Source: Bacillota bacterium (GTDB lineage Bacteria; Bacillota; Dehalobacteriia; UBA4068). Taken from it: a DNA stretch of 29,869 nucleotides. How positions within the stretch are numbered: the stretch's first letter is position 1; each line of letters opens with the position of its first letter. The translations under genes and the position numbers were made by a program. Below, in pieces: positions 21,555 to 29,029 of this stretch. Location of the stretch: positions 1 through 29,869 of the forward strand of contig JAUMYD010000003.1 of the NCBI GenBank assembly GCA_030528765.1, in the 5' to 3' direction. The notes below the pieces were generated by a model. That model was not told the DNA's origin. It searched no databases and saw nothing but the letters and a program-made list of their open reading frames with translations.

Positions 21555-24359
21555 CTATCCCAATTCCCGATGGATCAATCCTGCAATCTCCTCCGTAGTG
21601 CCCACCACCCGCCGCATCTCCGGCAAAGCAGTGATAAAGCTGCGTCCATAGCTCTTTTCGATGATTCGCTTATCCAGAACGCAAAAAACACCCTGATCCG
21701 TATCCGAACGGATCAAACGGCCAAATCCCTGCTTAAAACGGATCAAAGCCTGCGGCATACTGAACTCCCGGAAGGAGGATTTCCCGGCAGCCTCCAGGCG
21801 CTCCATACGGGAAGCAGCCAGAGGCGTATTCGGTGGCCAGAAAGGCAGGCGCACCACTACAATGAGGGAAAGCGCATCTCCAATCACATCCACCCCTTCC
21901 CAGAAACTGTTCGCCCCCAGAATGCAGCAGCGCTCCTCCCCCTTCAGACGCTGCAGAAGCAGTGAGGGGCCACCGCTGATCCCATGGGCAAGGACGGATA
22001 TCCCCTGCCGGGACAGGGGGGCTCTGATTAGCTGATAAACATTCTTCAGCTGATGGTGGGAGGTAAAAAGCACGATGGCCCTTCCTGCAGAAGCACTCAG
22101 CAAAGAGATCAGAGCCTCTGCGATGCGCTGTGTGGCCTCTACCTCAGTACACTTTGTCCAATCCGGCAGATCGTTGATGATGGAAAAAACAGCCTGCTCC
22201 CGATATTGAAATGGCGAAGACAAGATCATTTCTCTGGGGGGCTCCGGCAAAAGATCCAGTCCCAGACGGGATTTAAAATAGCCAAAATCCTTCCCCGCAG
22301 CAATGGTGGCCGAAGTAAATACCATCGCTTCAGCAGCCTGATACAGGCAATCACTCAACAAACGATCGATTTCCAAAGGAGCAGTATTCACCGAAGGCCG
22401 CTTCCCAGGCTCACTGATCTCCACCCAAGATACATAATTCTCATCGTCCCCAAAGCAGGCTGCCAGAATGCCCGCCAGATCCCGCAGAAGAGAGGCTGCG
22501 CTTTGCAGTTCATCACAGCCCGGGGGCCGGATGAACTGATCGTCCTCATTTTCATTGGCACAGCCCAGCACCATATCCAGCAAGCGAAAGGCTCCTGAAG
22601 AGAGCTTTAATAAAAGTCCTTGCAGCTCATTGTTCTGCTGCAGCAACAGCGGCCAATCCGGATGCGCTTTATGCGCTCTGGTCAAGCGGATCTTCGCCGG
22701 ATAAAAGGTAGAGGGCAAAAGCTCCCCGCGGATCAGCTGGCTCATGAGCGCAAAGAAACGCTCTGCGGCAGAGATACTTTCTTCGATCTGAAGATCCAAA
22801 AGCCCCAGCTGTCTTTCGATGCTTTCCCCGGAAAAACGATCCTCTGTCTCTGCAGAGAACTTCCCGATCAGGGCCAGAGCGCCGGCAGCCTTTCCCCTCT
22901 CCCGTCTTTTCATTCGGGAAAGCGCATTCAAAATCTCATAAATATCCACCTTCGAAGAAAGCTGCTCCTCCGCAGCATGCTCCAAATGCTGCGCCTCATC
23001 GATGATCAGGTAGGAAAGAGAAGGCAAAAAGCCCTTATCGATGGCCGCATTTGCCACCAACAGAGAATGATTCAGTACCAGAATGTCCGCATCCCCGGCC
23101 TTGATCCGCGCCCGCTGCAGCCAACAGGCATTTTTTCTGGCAAAAGGGCAAAAAGGAACGCAATTCTCCTTCGCTGCACAAATCCGGTTCCATTTAGCCC
23201 GTTCATAAGAGGAGAGGCTCAACTCTGCACCATCCCCGCTTTGGCTGTTTGCCTTCCACACAGCCACCCGCATCAAAAAATACCGCAGGTTCTCCGGTGG
23301 CTGCTGGCTGTAATATCGATACATTCGGGCACAAAGATAATTGCTGCGTCCTTTCAAAACAGCAGCCTTCACTTCCCTGCCCAGCAAGCAGGAGAGCATG
23401 GGAATATCCTTTTCCAGTAGCTGCTCCTGCAAATTCCGGGTATGCGTAGAAACAGCCACCTGATTTCCGCTACCCTGGGCGAAAAGAGCAGCCGGCAAAA
23501 GGTAGGCCAGGGATTTGCCGGTGCCGGTGCCTGCCTCCACTAATAAGCTGCGGCGTTCATTGAAAGCTCGGGCAACAGCCTGAGACATTTTCAGCTGCTG
23601 GGGACGGGCCTCGAAACGCTCCAGGCGCTGGGGGAATTGGCTTTCCGGCTCAAGATAAGCACTCACCTGCTCTATATTCAGCTGGTATTCTTCATCGATA
23701 CAGCGCCGCTCCCCTGCTCTGGGGGAAGACTGCTTTTCCGGCTGAGCCACAGCAGAAGCACCAGGATCCTGGCATTTGCTGCGCAAGAGCTGGCCCAAAG
23801 GAGAATCATCCTCCTCTGCCAGACGAAGGATGTCATTTTTCGCGCCCAAAGGGAGACGGCTGATGGCCTTCTCTGCCTGAATAAAAATCTCTGCCGTGGC
23901 CCGGGCATCCGAAAGAGCACGATGCGCCTGCTCGTTCCCGATCTGCAGACTGTTGCAAAGATTTGCCAGGGAATAGGCAGGCAGGCAGGGAAAGGCGATT
24001 TGCGTCAATGTCAGTGTATCCAGCCAAGGGCGTTCATCCTGCCAGTATTTTTGCAGAAACTGGCTGTCAAAGGAGGCATTATGGGCCACCGGAACCGCAT
24101 CTCCCACGAATTCCGCAAAATCAGGCAGCAGCGCATACATAGAAGGCTGCCCTTCCAGCATACTGCTGTCGATCCCTGTTAGGGCGGTGATCTCCTCCGT
24201 AAGAGGCCGGCTGCAGCGTACAAGAGAGTGAAATTCATCCATCAGCAAGCCACGCCGCACACGAACGGCAGCGATCTCGATGATCTCATCTTTCTCAATA
24301 TCCAGGCCGGTGGTTTCCAGATCCACCACCACATATTCATTCATAGAAATTCTGCTCAT
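21555..24359 (-). CDS. dinG: DinG-family helicase fused to a DEDDh 3'-5' exonuclease
   Basis: The 934-residue protein joins an N-terminal PolC/DnaQ-like exonuclease to an XPD/DinG-type superfamily 2 helicase. The exonuclease (about residues 8-165) has VDLETTG (D13, E15), HNASFDSQF (D98) and HRALSDARAT (H146, D151). The helicase has Walker A EAGTGTGKS (about 275-282), the II motif IIDEAQHLEH and motif VI QGFGRLIRSDTDQG. Cysteines at C343 (KGRSNYLC), C400, C404 and C412, with another at C394, are placed as in the 4Fe-4S domain of E. coli DinG and XPD. The fused DinG of B. subtilis and S. aureus, as I recall, lacks that cluster. It probably acts in repair or unwinding of DNA structures. The ATG at 24359 has AGGAG five bases upstream. 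Confidence 0.93.
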   Translation of the reverse strand: MSRISMNEYVVVDLETTGLDIEKDEIIEIAAVRVRRGLLMDEFHSLVRCSRPLTEEITALTGIDSSMLEGQPSMYALLPDFAEFVGDAVPVAHNASFDSQFLQKYWQDERPWLDTLTLTQIAFPCLPAYSLANLCNSLQIGNEQAHRALSDARATAEIFIQAEKAISRLPLGAKNDILRLAEEDDSPLGQLLRSKCQDPGASAVAQPEKQSSPRAGERRCIDEEYQLNIEQVSAYLEPESQFPQRLERFEARPQQLKMSQAVARAFNERRSLLVEAGTGTGKSLAYLLPAALFAQGSGNQVAVSTHTRNLQEQLLEKDIPMLSCLLGREVKAAVLKGRSNYLCARMYRYYSQQPPENLRYFLMRVAVWKANSQSGDGAELSLSSYERAKWNRICAAKENCVPFCPFARKNACWLQRARIKAGDADILVLNHSLLVANAAIDKGFLPSLSYLIIDEAQHLEHAAEEQLSSKVDIYEILNALSRMKRRERGKAAGALALIGKFSAETEDRFSGESIERQLGLLDLQIEESISAAERFFALMSQLIRGELLPSTFYPAKIRLTRAHKAHPDWPLLLQQNNELQGLLLKLSSGAFRLLDMVLGCANENEDDQFIRPPGCDELQSAASLLRDLAGILAACFGDDENYVSWVEISEPGKRPSVNTAPLEIDRLLSDCLYQAAEAMVFTSATIAAGKDFGYFKSRLGLDLLPEPPREMILSSPFQYREQAVFSIINDLPDWTKCTEVEATQRIAEALISLLSASAGRAIVLFTSHHQLKNVYQLIRAPLSRQGISVLAHGISGGPSLLLQRLKGEERCCILGANSFWEGVDVIGDALSLIVVVRLPFWPPNTPLAASRMERLEAAGKSSFREFSMPQALIRFKQGFGRLIRSDTDQGVFCVLDKRIIEKSYGRSFITALPEMRRVVGTTEEIAGLIHRELG

Positions 24360-24422
24360 AAAGACTCCTGAAAATCAATATCACTTTGATTTTATCCCAT
24401 ACCCCCCCTTCTTGTAAACAAG

Positions 24423-24457
24423 AAAAAACAGCCCACTCCAATGGAGCGGGCTGTTTT
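24423..24457 (-). terminator. Intrinsic terminator of the mmd operon
   Basis: A stem of about 15 bp (24425-24439 with 24443-24457), with one G-T pair on the minus strand, is followed by a T-rich tract (24428-24423). It begins 13 bases after the mmdB stop. Confidence 0.85.
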
Positions 24458-24469
24458 CAGCAATAGGGA

Positions 24470-25675
24470 CTATTTGAACAGAGTCAGAAGAATACCAGCC
24501 GCAGTGGCAGTACCGATGACGCCGGCCACGTTGGGGCCCATAGCGTGCATCAGCAGCCAGTTGGTAGGATCTTCCTGCTGGCCAATCTTATGTACCACAC
24601 GGGCAGCCATGGGAACAGCGGAAACACCGGCAGCACCGATCAGCGGATTGATCTTCTTCTTCAGGAAGACGTTCATCAGCTTGGCGATGAGAACACCGCC
24701 GCCGGCACTGACTGCGAAGGCAACGCAGCCCAGGGCAAAGATGGACAGGGTCTGCGTAGTGAGGAATACTGAGCCGTCAGAGGTGGCACCAACGGAAACG
24801 CCCAGCATGATGGTGACGATGTTCATCAGAGCGTTCTGTGCAGTATCAGAGAGACGATCGCAGACACCGCTTTCCTTGAAGAGATTACCCAGCATCAACA
24901 TACCAATAAGAGGTGTCGCAGCGGGAACGATCAGGGAAACGACAACAGTGGTCACGATGGGGAACAGGATCTTAGTGGTCTTGCTGACCGGTTTGAGCTG
25001 TTCCATACGGATCAAACGCTCACTCTTGGTAGTGAAGAGCTTAGCAACCGGCGGGATGATGACCGGAACCAAAGCCATGTAGGAATAAGCAGCCACGGCG
25101 ATGGGACCAAGCAGATGGGGAGCCAGCTGCGTAGCCAGGTAAATAGCGGTGGGACCGTCCGCGCCGCCGATGATGCCGATGGAGGCAGCTTCCTGATAGG
25201 TGAAGTACACACCGGGGATAACGTCATTGAGGAAGAGTGCGCCCCAGAAGGTGATGAAAACGCCCAGCTGAGCAGCAGCACCCAGCAACAAGGTTTTGGG
25301 GTTGGCGATGAGGGGACCGAAGTCCGTCATTGCGCCGATGCCCAGGAAAATCAACGGCGGGAAAACACCAAGATGGTCGCCCTGATACAAATAATACAGA
25401 ACGCCACCAACTTCTTTCAGCTTCTGCACACCATCTGGGCCAACTTCAAAAACAGGCTCGGTCATAACGCCGCCCAGCGGAATGTTTGCCAGCATCATAC
25501 CAAAAGCAATGGGAACCAGAAGCAGGGGCTCGAAGCCCTTTTTGATTGCAAGATAAAGCAGAACAAAAGAAATCAGAATCATGACCGCCTGCTGCCAACC
25601 GAAATCCGGATGGTTAAAGAAGGCGACAATACCGGTACCATTCAAAAAGTCAAGAATCGCCTGACCAACGTTCAT
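24470..25675 (-). CDS. mmdB: Sodium-pumping decarboxylase, beta subunit (carboxybiotin decarboxylase)
   Basis: The 401-residue integral membrane subunit decarboxylates carboxybiotin and exports Na+. It has nine or more hydrophobic segments. Family motifs include LIFLGIGAMTDFGPLIANP, the Na+-site region GIIGGADGPTAIYLA (D173, corresponding to the essential Asp of oxaloacetate decarboxylase beta), and the C-terminal NWLLMHAMGPNVAGVIGTATAAGILL. GGGAGG lies before the ATG at 25675. It is the last gene of mce-mmdA-mmdD-mmdC-mmdB. Substrate specificity is set by the alpha subunit, so the methylmalonyl-CoA assignment comes from the operon. Confidence 0.95.
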   Translation of the reverse strand: MNVGQAILDFLNGTGIVAFFNHPDFGWQQAVMILISFVLLYLAIKKGFEPLLLVPIAFGMMLANIPLGGVMTEPVFEVGPDGVQKLKEVGGVLYYLYQGDHLGVFPPLIFLGIGAMTDFGPLIANPKTLLLGAAAQLGVFITFWGALFLNDVIPGVYFTYQEAASIGIIGGADGPTAIYLATQLAPHLLGPIAVAAYSYMALVPVIIPPVAKLFTTKSERLIRMEQLKPVSKTTKILFPIVTTVVVSLIVPAATPLIGMLMLGNLFKESGVCDRLSDTAQNALMNIVTIMLGVSVGATSDGSVFLTTQTLSIFALGCVAFAVSAGGGVLIAKLMNVFLKKKINPLIGAAGVSAVPMAARVVHKIGQQEDPTNWLLMHAMGPNVAGVIGTATAAGILLTLFK

Positions 25676-25712
25676 ATTTGAACCTCCCTTTTATTTTTCT
25701 TCCTCAGTGGAA

Positions 25713-26108
25713 TTACAGGGAGATCAGCGCATCGCCAGTCTGTACGGTAGCGCCAACGTTGACATGAACTGCGCTGACAGTACCATCAGCAGCGGCAGTG
25801 ATATCATTTTCCATTTTCATGGCTTCCAAAACCATGACCACGTCACCGGCTTTCACAGCCTGGCCAACGCTGACATTGATCTTCAGAACGGTGCCGGGCA
25901 GGGGGCTGGTGATGTCAGCGCCGGTAGCAGCGGGAGCAGCCTTCGGTGCGGGAGCAGGAGCAGCCACAGGAGCCGGAGCAGCAACGGGTGCGGGTGCAGG
26001 ATCAGCCACAGGTGAGTGAGCAGGAGCATCCACGGGAGCGGCACCACCGATTTCTTCAACTTCCACTGCAAAAGTTTCGCCATTCACAGTAACATTATAT
26101 TTTTTCAT
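25713..26108 (-). CDS. mmdC: Biotin carboxyl carrier subunit of methylmalonyl-CoA decarboxylase (gamma)
   Basis: The 131-residue carrier has a short N-terminal segment (MKKYNVTVNGETFAVEVEEIG) and an Ala/Pro-rich flexible linker of about 40 residues with PAP and VAAPAP repeats (coding bases about 25920-26040). A C-terminal biotinyl domain follows. The biotin site is EAMKMEND with the modified K98, placed the usual 35 or so residues from the C-terminus. The swinging arm moves carboxyl groups from the alpha to the beta subunit. It lies between mmdD (24 bases upstream) and mmdB (37 bases downstream). Confidence 0.95.
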   Translation of the reverse strand: MKKYNVTVNGETFAVEVEEIGGAAPVDAPAHSPVADPAPAPVAAPAPVAAPAPAPKAAPAATGADITSPLPGTVLKINVSVGQAVKAGDVVMVLEAMKMENDITAAADGTVSAVHVNVGATVQTGDALISL

Positions 26109-26132
26109 AATTGATAATCCTCCTAATTAGTA

Positions 26133-26504
26133 TTACAGATAGTTCTGCCGGGTGTTGATGATCTCAGAGGTGCCGGCATTTGCCCAGGAGCTCTGGGTGC
26201 CATGAACACGTTTGATGGCAGTAAATTTCAGCTGTTCAACAGGTTTGCCGGTAGCGGCGGAGATCGCAGCCATGATAGCGGCTACGGTCTTGGCGCTCAG
26301 CTTCCCTTCCGCAACAGCGGCGGGAGCAGGAGCAGCAGCCACGGGAGCGGGAGCAGGAGCAGGTGCAGGAGCTGCTTTTTTCTTACCTTCAGTCAGCCTT
26401 GCCAGCAGAGCGATCAGCAGAGCCAACAAAACCAGAACGGAGAAAACAACACCCATACCAACGATGGTAGTGATAACACCAACAGATATAGTTTCAGGAT
26501 TCAT
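26133..26504 (-). CDS. mmdD: OadG-type delta subunit of methylmalonyl-CoA decarboxylase
   Basis: The 123-residue protein has one N-terminal transmembrane helix (about residues 10-35) and a short basic stretch (RLTEGKKKAAP). An Ala/Pro-rich linker is followed by a C-terminal block ending in KFTAIKRVHGTQSSWANAGTSEIINTRQNYL. The TM-linker-terminal tail layout and the GTQSSWANAGTSEI segment are typical of sodium-pump delta/gamma subunits, which hold the soluble alpha subunit to the membrane complex. The small epsilon subunit (MmdE) of Veillonella is not present between mmdD and mmdC. It starts 20 bases after mmdA. Confidence 0.9.
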   Translation of the reverse strand: MNPETISVGVITTIVGMGVVFSVLVLLALLIALLARLTEGKKKAAPAPAPAPAPVAAAPAPAAVAEGKLSAKTVAAIMAAISAATGKPVEQLKFTAIKRVHGTQSSWANAGTSEIINTRQNYL

Positions 26505-26524
26505 ATGCTTACCTCCCTATTCGC

Positions 26525-28072
26525 TTAGCAAGGCAGGTTGCCGTGTTTTTTGCCGGGACGGGATTCTTTCTTGCTCAGCAGAGAATCCAGGGATTTGATC
26601 AGATAATATCTGGTATTGTCCGGCTCGATGACCATATCCACCAGACCGCGGGAAGCAGCGCAGTAAGGATTGGAGAATTTATCTTCGTATTCTGCGATCT
26701 TCTCTGCACGTTTGGCAGCAGGATCGGCAGCAGCTTCGATATCCTTGCGGAATACGATATTGGCAGCGCCCTGTGCGCCCATAACTGCGATCTGAGCAGT
26801 GGGCCAGGCAATGGCCATATCAGCACCCAGAGATTTGGCGCACATAGCCAGATAAGCACCGCCGTAAGCTTTACGGGTGATGACGGTCATTTTCGGTACG
26901 GAAGCTTCGGAATAAGCGTAGAGCAGCTTGGCGCCATGACGGATGATGCCGCCATGTTCCTGAGCAACGCCGGGCAGATAACCGGGAGTATCTACAAAGG
27001 TCAGAAGCGGGATACCCATGGCATCGCAGAAGCGGATGAAGCGGCCTGCTTTATCGGAAGCATTGATATCCAGGCAGCCGGCCATGGCTTTGGGCTGGTT
27101 AGCAATGACACCAACGCTGACGCCGTTCAGGCGGATATAGCCGGTGAGGATATTGGTTGCCCAATAGGGCTGGACTTCAAAGAAATCATGATTATCCGCG
27201 ATAGCAGTGATCACATCATGCATATCATAGGCCTTGTTGGGATCATCCGGCACGACAGTGGCCAGGATCTCATCAGCGCGTTCAACAGGATCGCCGCAAT
27301 CAAAGAGGGGAGCACCCTCCAGATTATTAGCAGGCAGGAAGCTCAGCAGACGGCGGATCTGGCCGATGCATTCTGCTTCATCAGCAGCATAGAAATGCGC
27401 ATTGCCGCTGACTCTGTTGTGAGCCATGGCACCGCCCAGTGCTTCAGCGGAAACATCTTCACCGGTAACGGATTTAATGACCTGAGGGCCGGTGATGAAC
27501 ATATTGGAATTATTGACCATGAAAACAAAGTCAGTCAGTGCAGGGGAATAAACTGCGCCGCCTGCGCAGGGACCCATGATGACGGAAAGCTGAGGAACAA
27601 CACCGGAAGCCAGGGTATTCCGTTTGAAAATTTCACCGTAGCCATTCAGCGCATCAACGCCTTCCTGAATACGGGCACCACCGCTATCGTTGATACCAAC
27701 GATAGGAGCACCGACCTTAACTGCCAGATCCATGACCTTGCAGATCTTGGCAGCGTGCATTTCGCCCAGGGAGCCGCCGAGAACGGTGAAATCCTGAGAA
27801 TACACGTAGACCAAACGGCCGTCTACGGTACCATAACCAGTGACAACGCCTTCGCCGGGGGCAACGGCCTTGTCCATGCCGAACTGGGTGCCACGATGGG
27901 TCACAAACTGATCCAGTTCGACAAAGCTGCCATCGTCAAGCAGTGCGCTAATGCGTTCACGGGCGGTCATTTTACCGCTCTGATGCTGCTTTTCGATTTT
28001 CTTTTCGCCGCCGCCAAGGAGTACTTCCTGTCTTTTGGCAGCCAGCTTTTCCAGTTTTGCTTCTCTTGACAT
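26525..28072 (-). CDS. mmdA: Methylmalonyl-CoA decarboxylase, alpha (carboxyltransferase) subunit
   Basis: The 515-residue cytoplasmic subunit transfers the carboxyl group of (S)-methylmalonyl-CoA to biotin. It has the two crotonase-like halves of acyl-CoA carboxyltransferases. The N half has ARERISALLDDGSFVELDQF, GGSLGEMHAAKICKVMD, INDSGGARIQEGVDALNGYGEIF and GPCAGGAVYSPALTDF. The C half has FVDTPGYLPGVAQEHGGIIRHGAKLLYAYSEASVPKMTVITRKAYGGAYLAM and MGAQGAANIVF. The ATG at 28072 is preceded by GGAGG. Propionyl-CoA carboxylase beta looks alike, but the beta, gamma and delta pump subunits downstream and mce upstream support the decarboxylase. A glutaconyl-CoA or malonyl-type substrate is less likely. 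Confidence 0.93.
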   Translation of the reverse strand: MSREAKLEKLAAKRQEVLLGGGEKKIEKQHQSGKMTARERISALLDDGSFVELDQFVTHRGTQFGMDKAVAPGEGVVTGYGTVDGRLVYVYSQDFTVLGGSLGEMHAAKICKVMDLAVKVGAPIVGINDSGGARIQEGVDALNGYGEIFKRNTLASGVVPQLSVIMGPCAGGAVYSPALTDFVFMVNNSNMFITGPQVIKSVTGEDVSAEALGGAMAHNRVSGNAHFYAADEAECIGQIRRLLSFLPANNLEGAPLFDCGDPVERADEILATVVPDDPNKAYDMHDVITAIADNHDFFEVQPYWATNILTGYIRLNGVSVGVIANQPKAMAGCLDINASDKAGRFIRFCDAMGIPLLTFVDTPGYLPGVAQEHGGIIRHGAKLLYAYSEASVPKMTVITRKAYGGAYLAMCAKSLGADMAIAWPTAQIAVMGAQGAANIVFRKDIEAAADPAAKRAEKIAEYEDKFSNPYCAASRGLVDMVIEPDNTRYYLIKSLDSLLSKKESRPGKKHGNLPC

Positions 28073-28119
28073 CTATATACCTCCTGCTAAAAAATAACAA
28101 TAAAGTACGGGTTCAAAAA

Positions 28120-28527
28120 TTAGTCACGCTGGCAGAGTTCCAGAAGGACGCCGCCGGTTGCCTTAGGATGCAGGAAAGCGATCTGTGCGCCGCCGGCACC
28201 GCCGCGGGGCTCCTGATCGATCAGGCGAACACCTTTTTCCTTCAGCTCGGCAAGGGCTTCTTCTATATTATCCACGCGGAGAGCGATATGCTGGATTCCT
28301 TCGCCCTTCGCTTCGATAAATTTTGCGATGGGGCCGTCTTCAGCAGTGGATTCCAGCAATTCCACTTCGCTGTCGCCGCAGGGAATAAAGGCGGTGATGA
28401 CTTTCTGCGCAGCCACTTCCTCGCGAGCAGTGATTTTCAGGCCCAATACACCCTCCCAGAACTTCGCGGCCTCATCGATATTCTTCACAGCAATACCGAT
28501 ATGATCCACTTTTAAAACTTCAGACAT
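28120..28527 (-). CDS. mce: Methylmalonyl-CoA epimerase
   Basis: The 135-residue glyoxalase-fold enzyme interconverts (R)- and (S)-methylmalonyl-CoA, linking the B12-dependent mutase product to the decarboxylase. Conserved segments are VDHIGIAVKNIDEAAKFWEGVLGLK with the first metal His, EGIQHIALRVDNIEEALAELKEKGVRLID with the second His, and the C-terminal FLHPKATGGVLLELCQ with the Glu ligand. I chose the ATG at 28527, eight bases after AGGAG; the ATG at 28533 is only two bases from it. It is the first gene of the operon, 47 bases upstream of mmdA. Methylmalonyl-CoA mutase genes are not in the window. Confidence 0.95.
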   Translation of the reverse strand: MSEVLKVDHIGIAVKNIDEAAKFWEGVLGLKITAREEVAAQKVITAFIPCGDSEVELLESTAEDGPIAKFIEAKGEGIQHIALRVDNIEEALAELKEKGVRLIDQEPRGGAGGAQIAFLHPKATGGVLLELCQRD

Positions 28528-28604
28528 GTTCATAGCTCCTCTCAAAAAATAATTTTGATAAAAAATATATCTTTTGGCATTCCTTGCCATAGTAAACCCT
28601 TAGT

Positions 28605-28634
28605 ATCATATCATATAAACGCGCAGTACAGCAA
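28605..28634 (-). promoter_or_regulatory. Probable sigma-A promoter of the mce-mmd operon
   Basis: TTGCTG (28634-28629) and TATGAT (28610-28605) are separated by 18 bases on the minus strand. A second overlapping TATGAT lies 5 bases upstream at 28615-28610. Transcription would start near 28598, giving a leader of about 70 bases. I see no operator or riboswitch in it. Confidence 0.5.
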
Positions 28635-28714
28635 TAACAAAAATTTTTCATAATATTCTTTTCAATTTATAACAGATACCACCATAATTTTTCCATTTTG
28701 CTGCCATTTTTCGT

Positions 28715-28743
28715 TTGACTTATTTCCTCTTTTGCGGTAAAAT
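28715..28743 (+). promoter_or_regulatory. Promoter of tRNA-Arg
   Basis: TTGACT (28715-28720), 17 bases, then TAAAAT (28738-28743). The tRNA begins 18 bases after the -10 box, so the precursor has a 5' leader of roughly 10 bases. Confidence 0.85.
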
Positions 28744-28760
28744 AATGGAGCGTACTTTAT

Positions 28761-28835
28761 GTGCCTGTAGCTCAGTGGATAGAGCACCGGCCTCCGGAGC
28801 CGGGTGCGTTGGTTCGATTCCAATCAGGCATACCA
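28761..28835 (+). tRNA. tRNA-Arg, anticodon CCG
   Basis: A full cloverleaf can be drawn. The acceptor stem is GTGCCTG/CAGGCAT (with a G-T first pair). The D arm is GCTC...GAGC. The anticodon stem is CCGGC/GCCGG around loop CTCCGGA (anticodon CCG, decoding CGG). The T arm is GTTGG-TTCGATT-CCAAT. Discriminator A is followed by an encoded CCA (28833-28835). It stands alone between its own promoter and a terminator. Confidence 0.96.
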
Positions 28836-28844
28836 TTTTAGCAG

Positions 28845-28876
28845 AAAAACTCCAATGCTTTGGCATTGGAGTTTTT
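28845..28876 (+). terminator. Terminator of tRNA-Arg
   Basis: A perfect 14-bp stem (28845-28858 with 28863-28876) with a TTTG loop ends in T5, nine bases after the CCA. The matching A5 at the other end would let it act on both strands. Confidence 0.85.
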
Positions 28877-29029
28877 CATGTGTCCAGCCAGGTAGCAAAG
28901 TCCACCTTTTTCGGGCTCAAACTTTCTTCTTAACTATATTTTCTTTCGGTTTTTCTTTGGTTTGTGCCTTCTATATTTATTTTCACAACATAAATACCGG
29001 GTTAGCCGAAAATCAAGGAGGATCAAGAT

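Noticed and set aside
25920..26375. Ala/Pro repeats in mmdC and mmdD as tandem repeat DNA of separate interest
   Set aside because: Such flexible linkers are normal for the carrier and delta subunits of biotin-dependent sodium pumps.
26543..28069. A 508-codon open frame antisense to almost the whole of mmdA
   Set aside because: The opposite strand encodes an unmistakable carboxyltransferase. The antisense frame has no ribosome binding site and no recognisable domain; its openness follows from codon bias.
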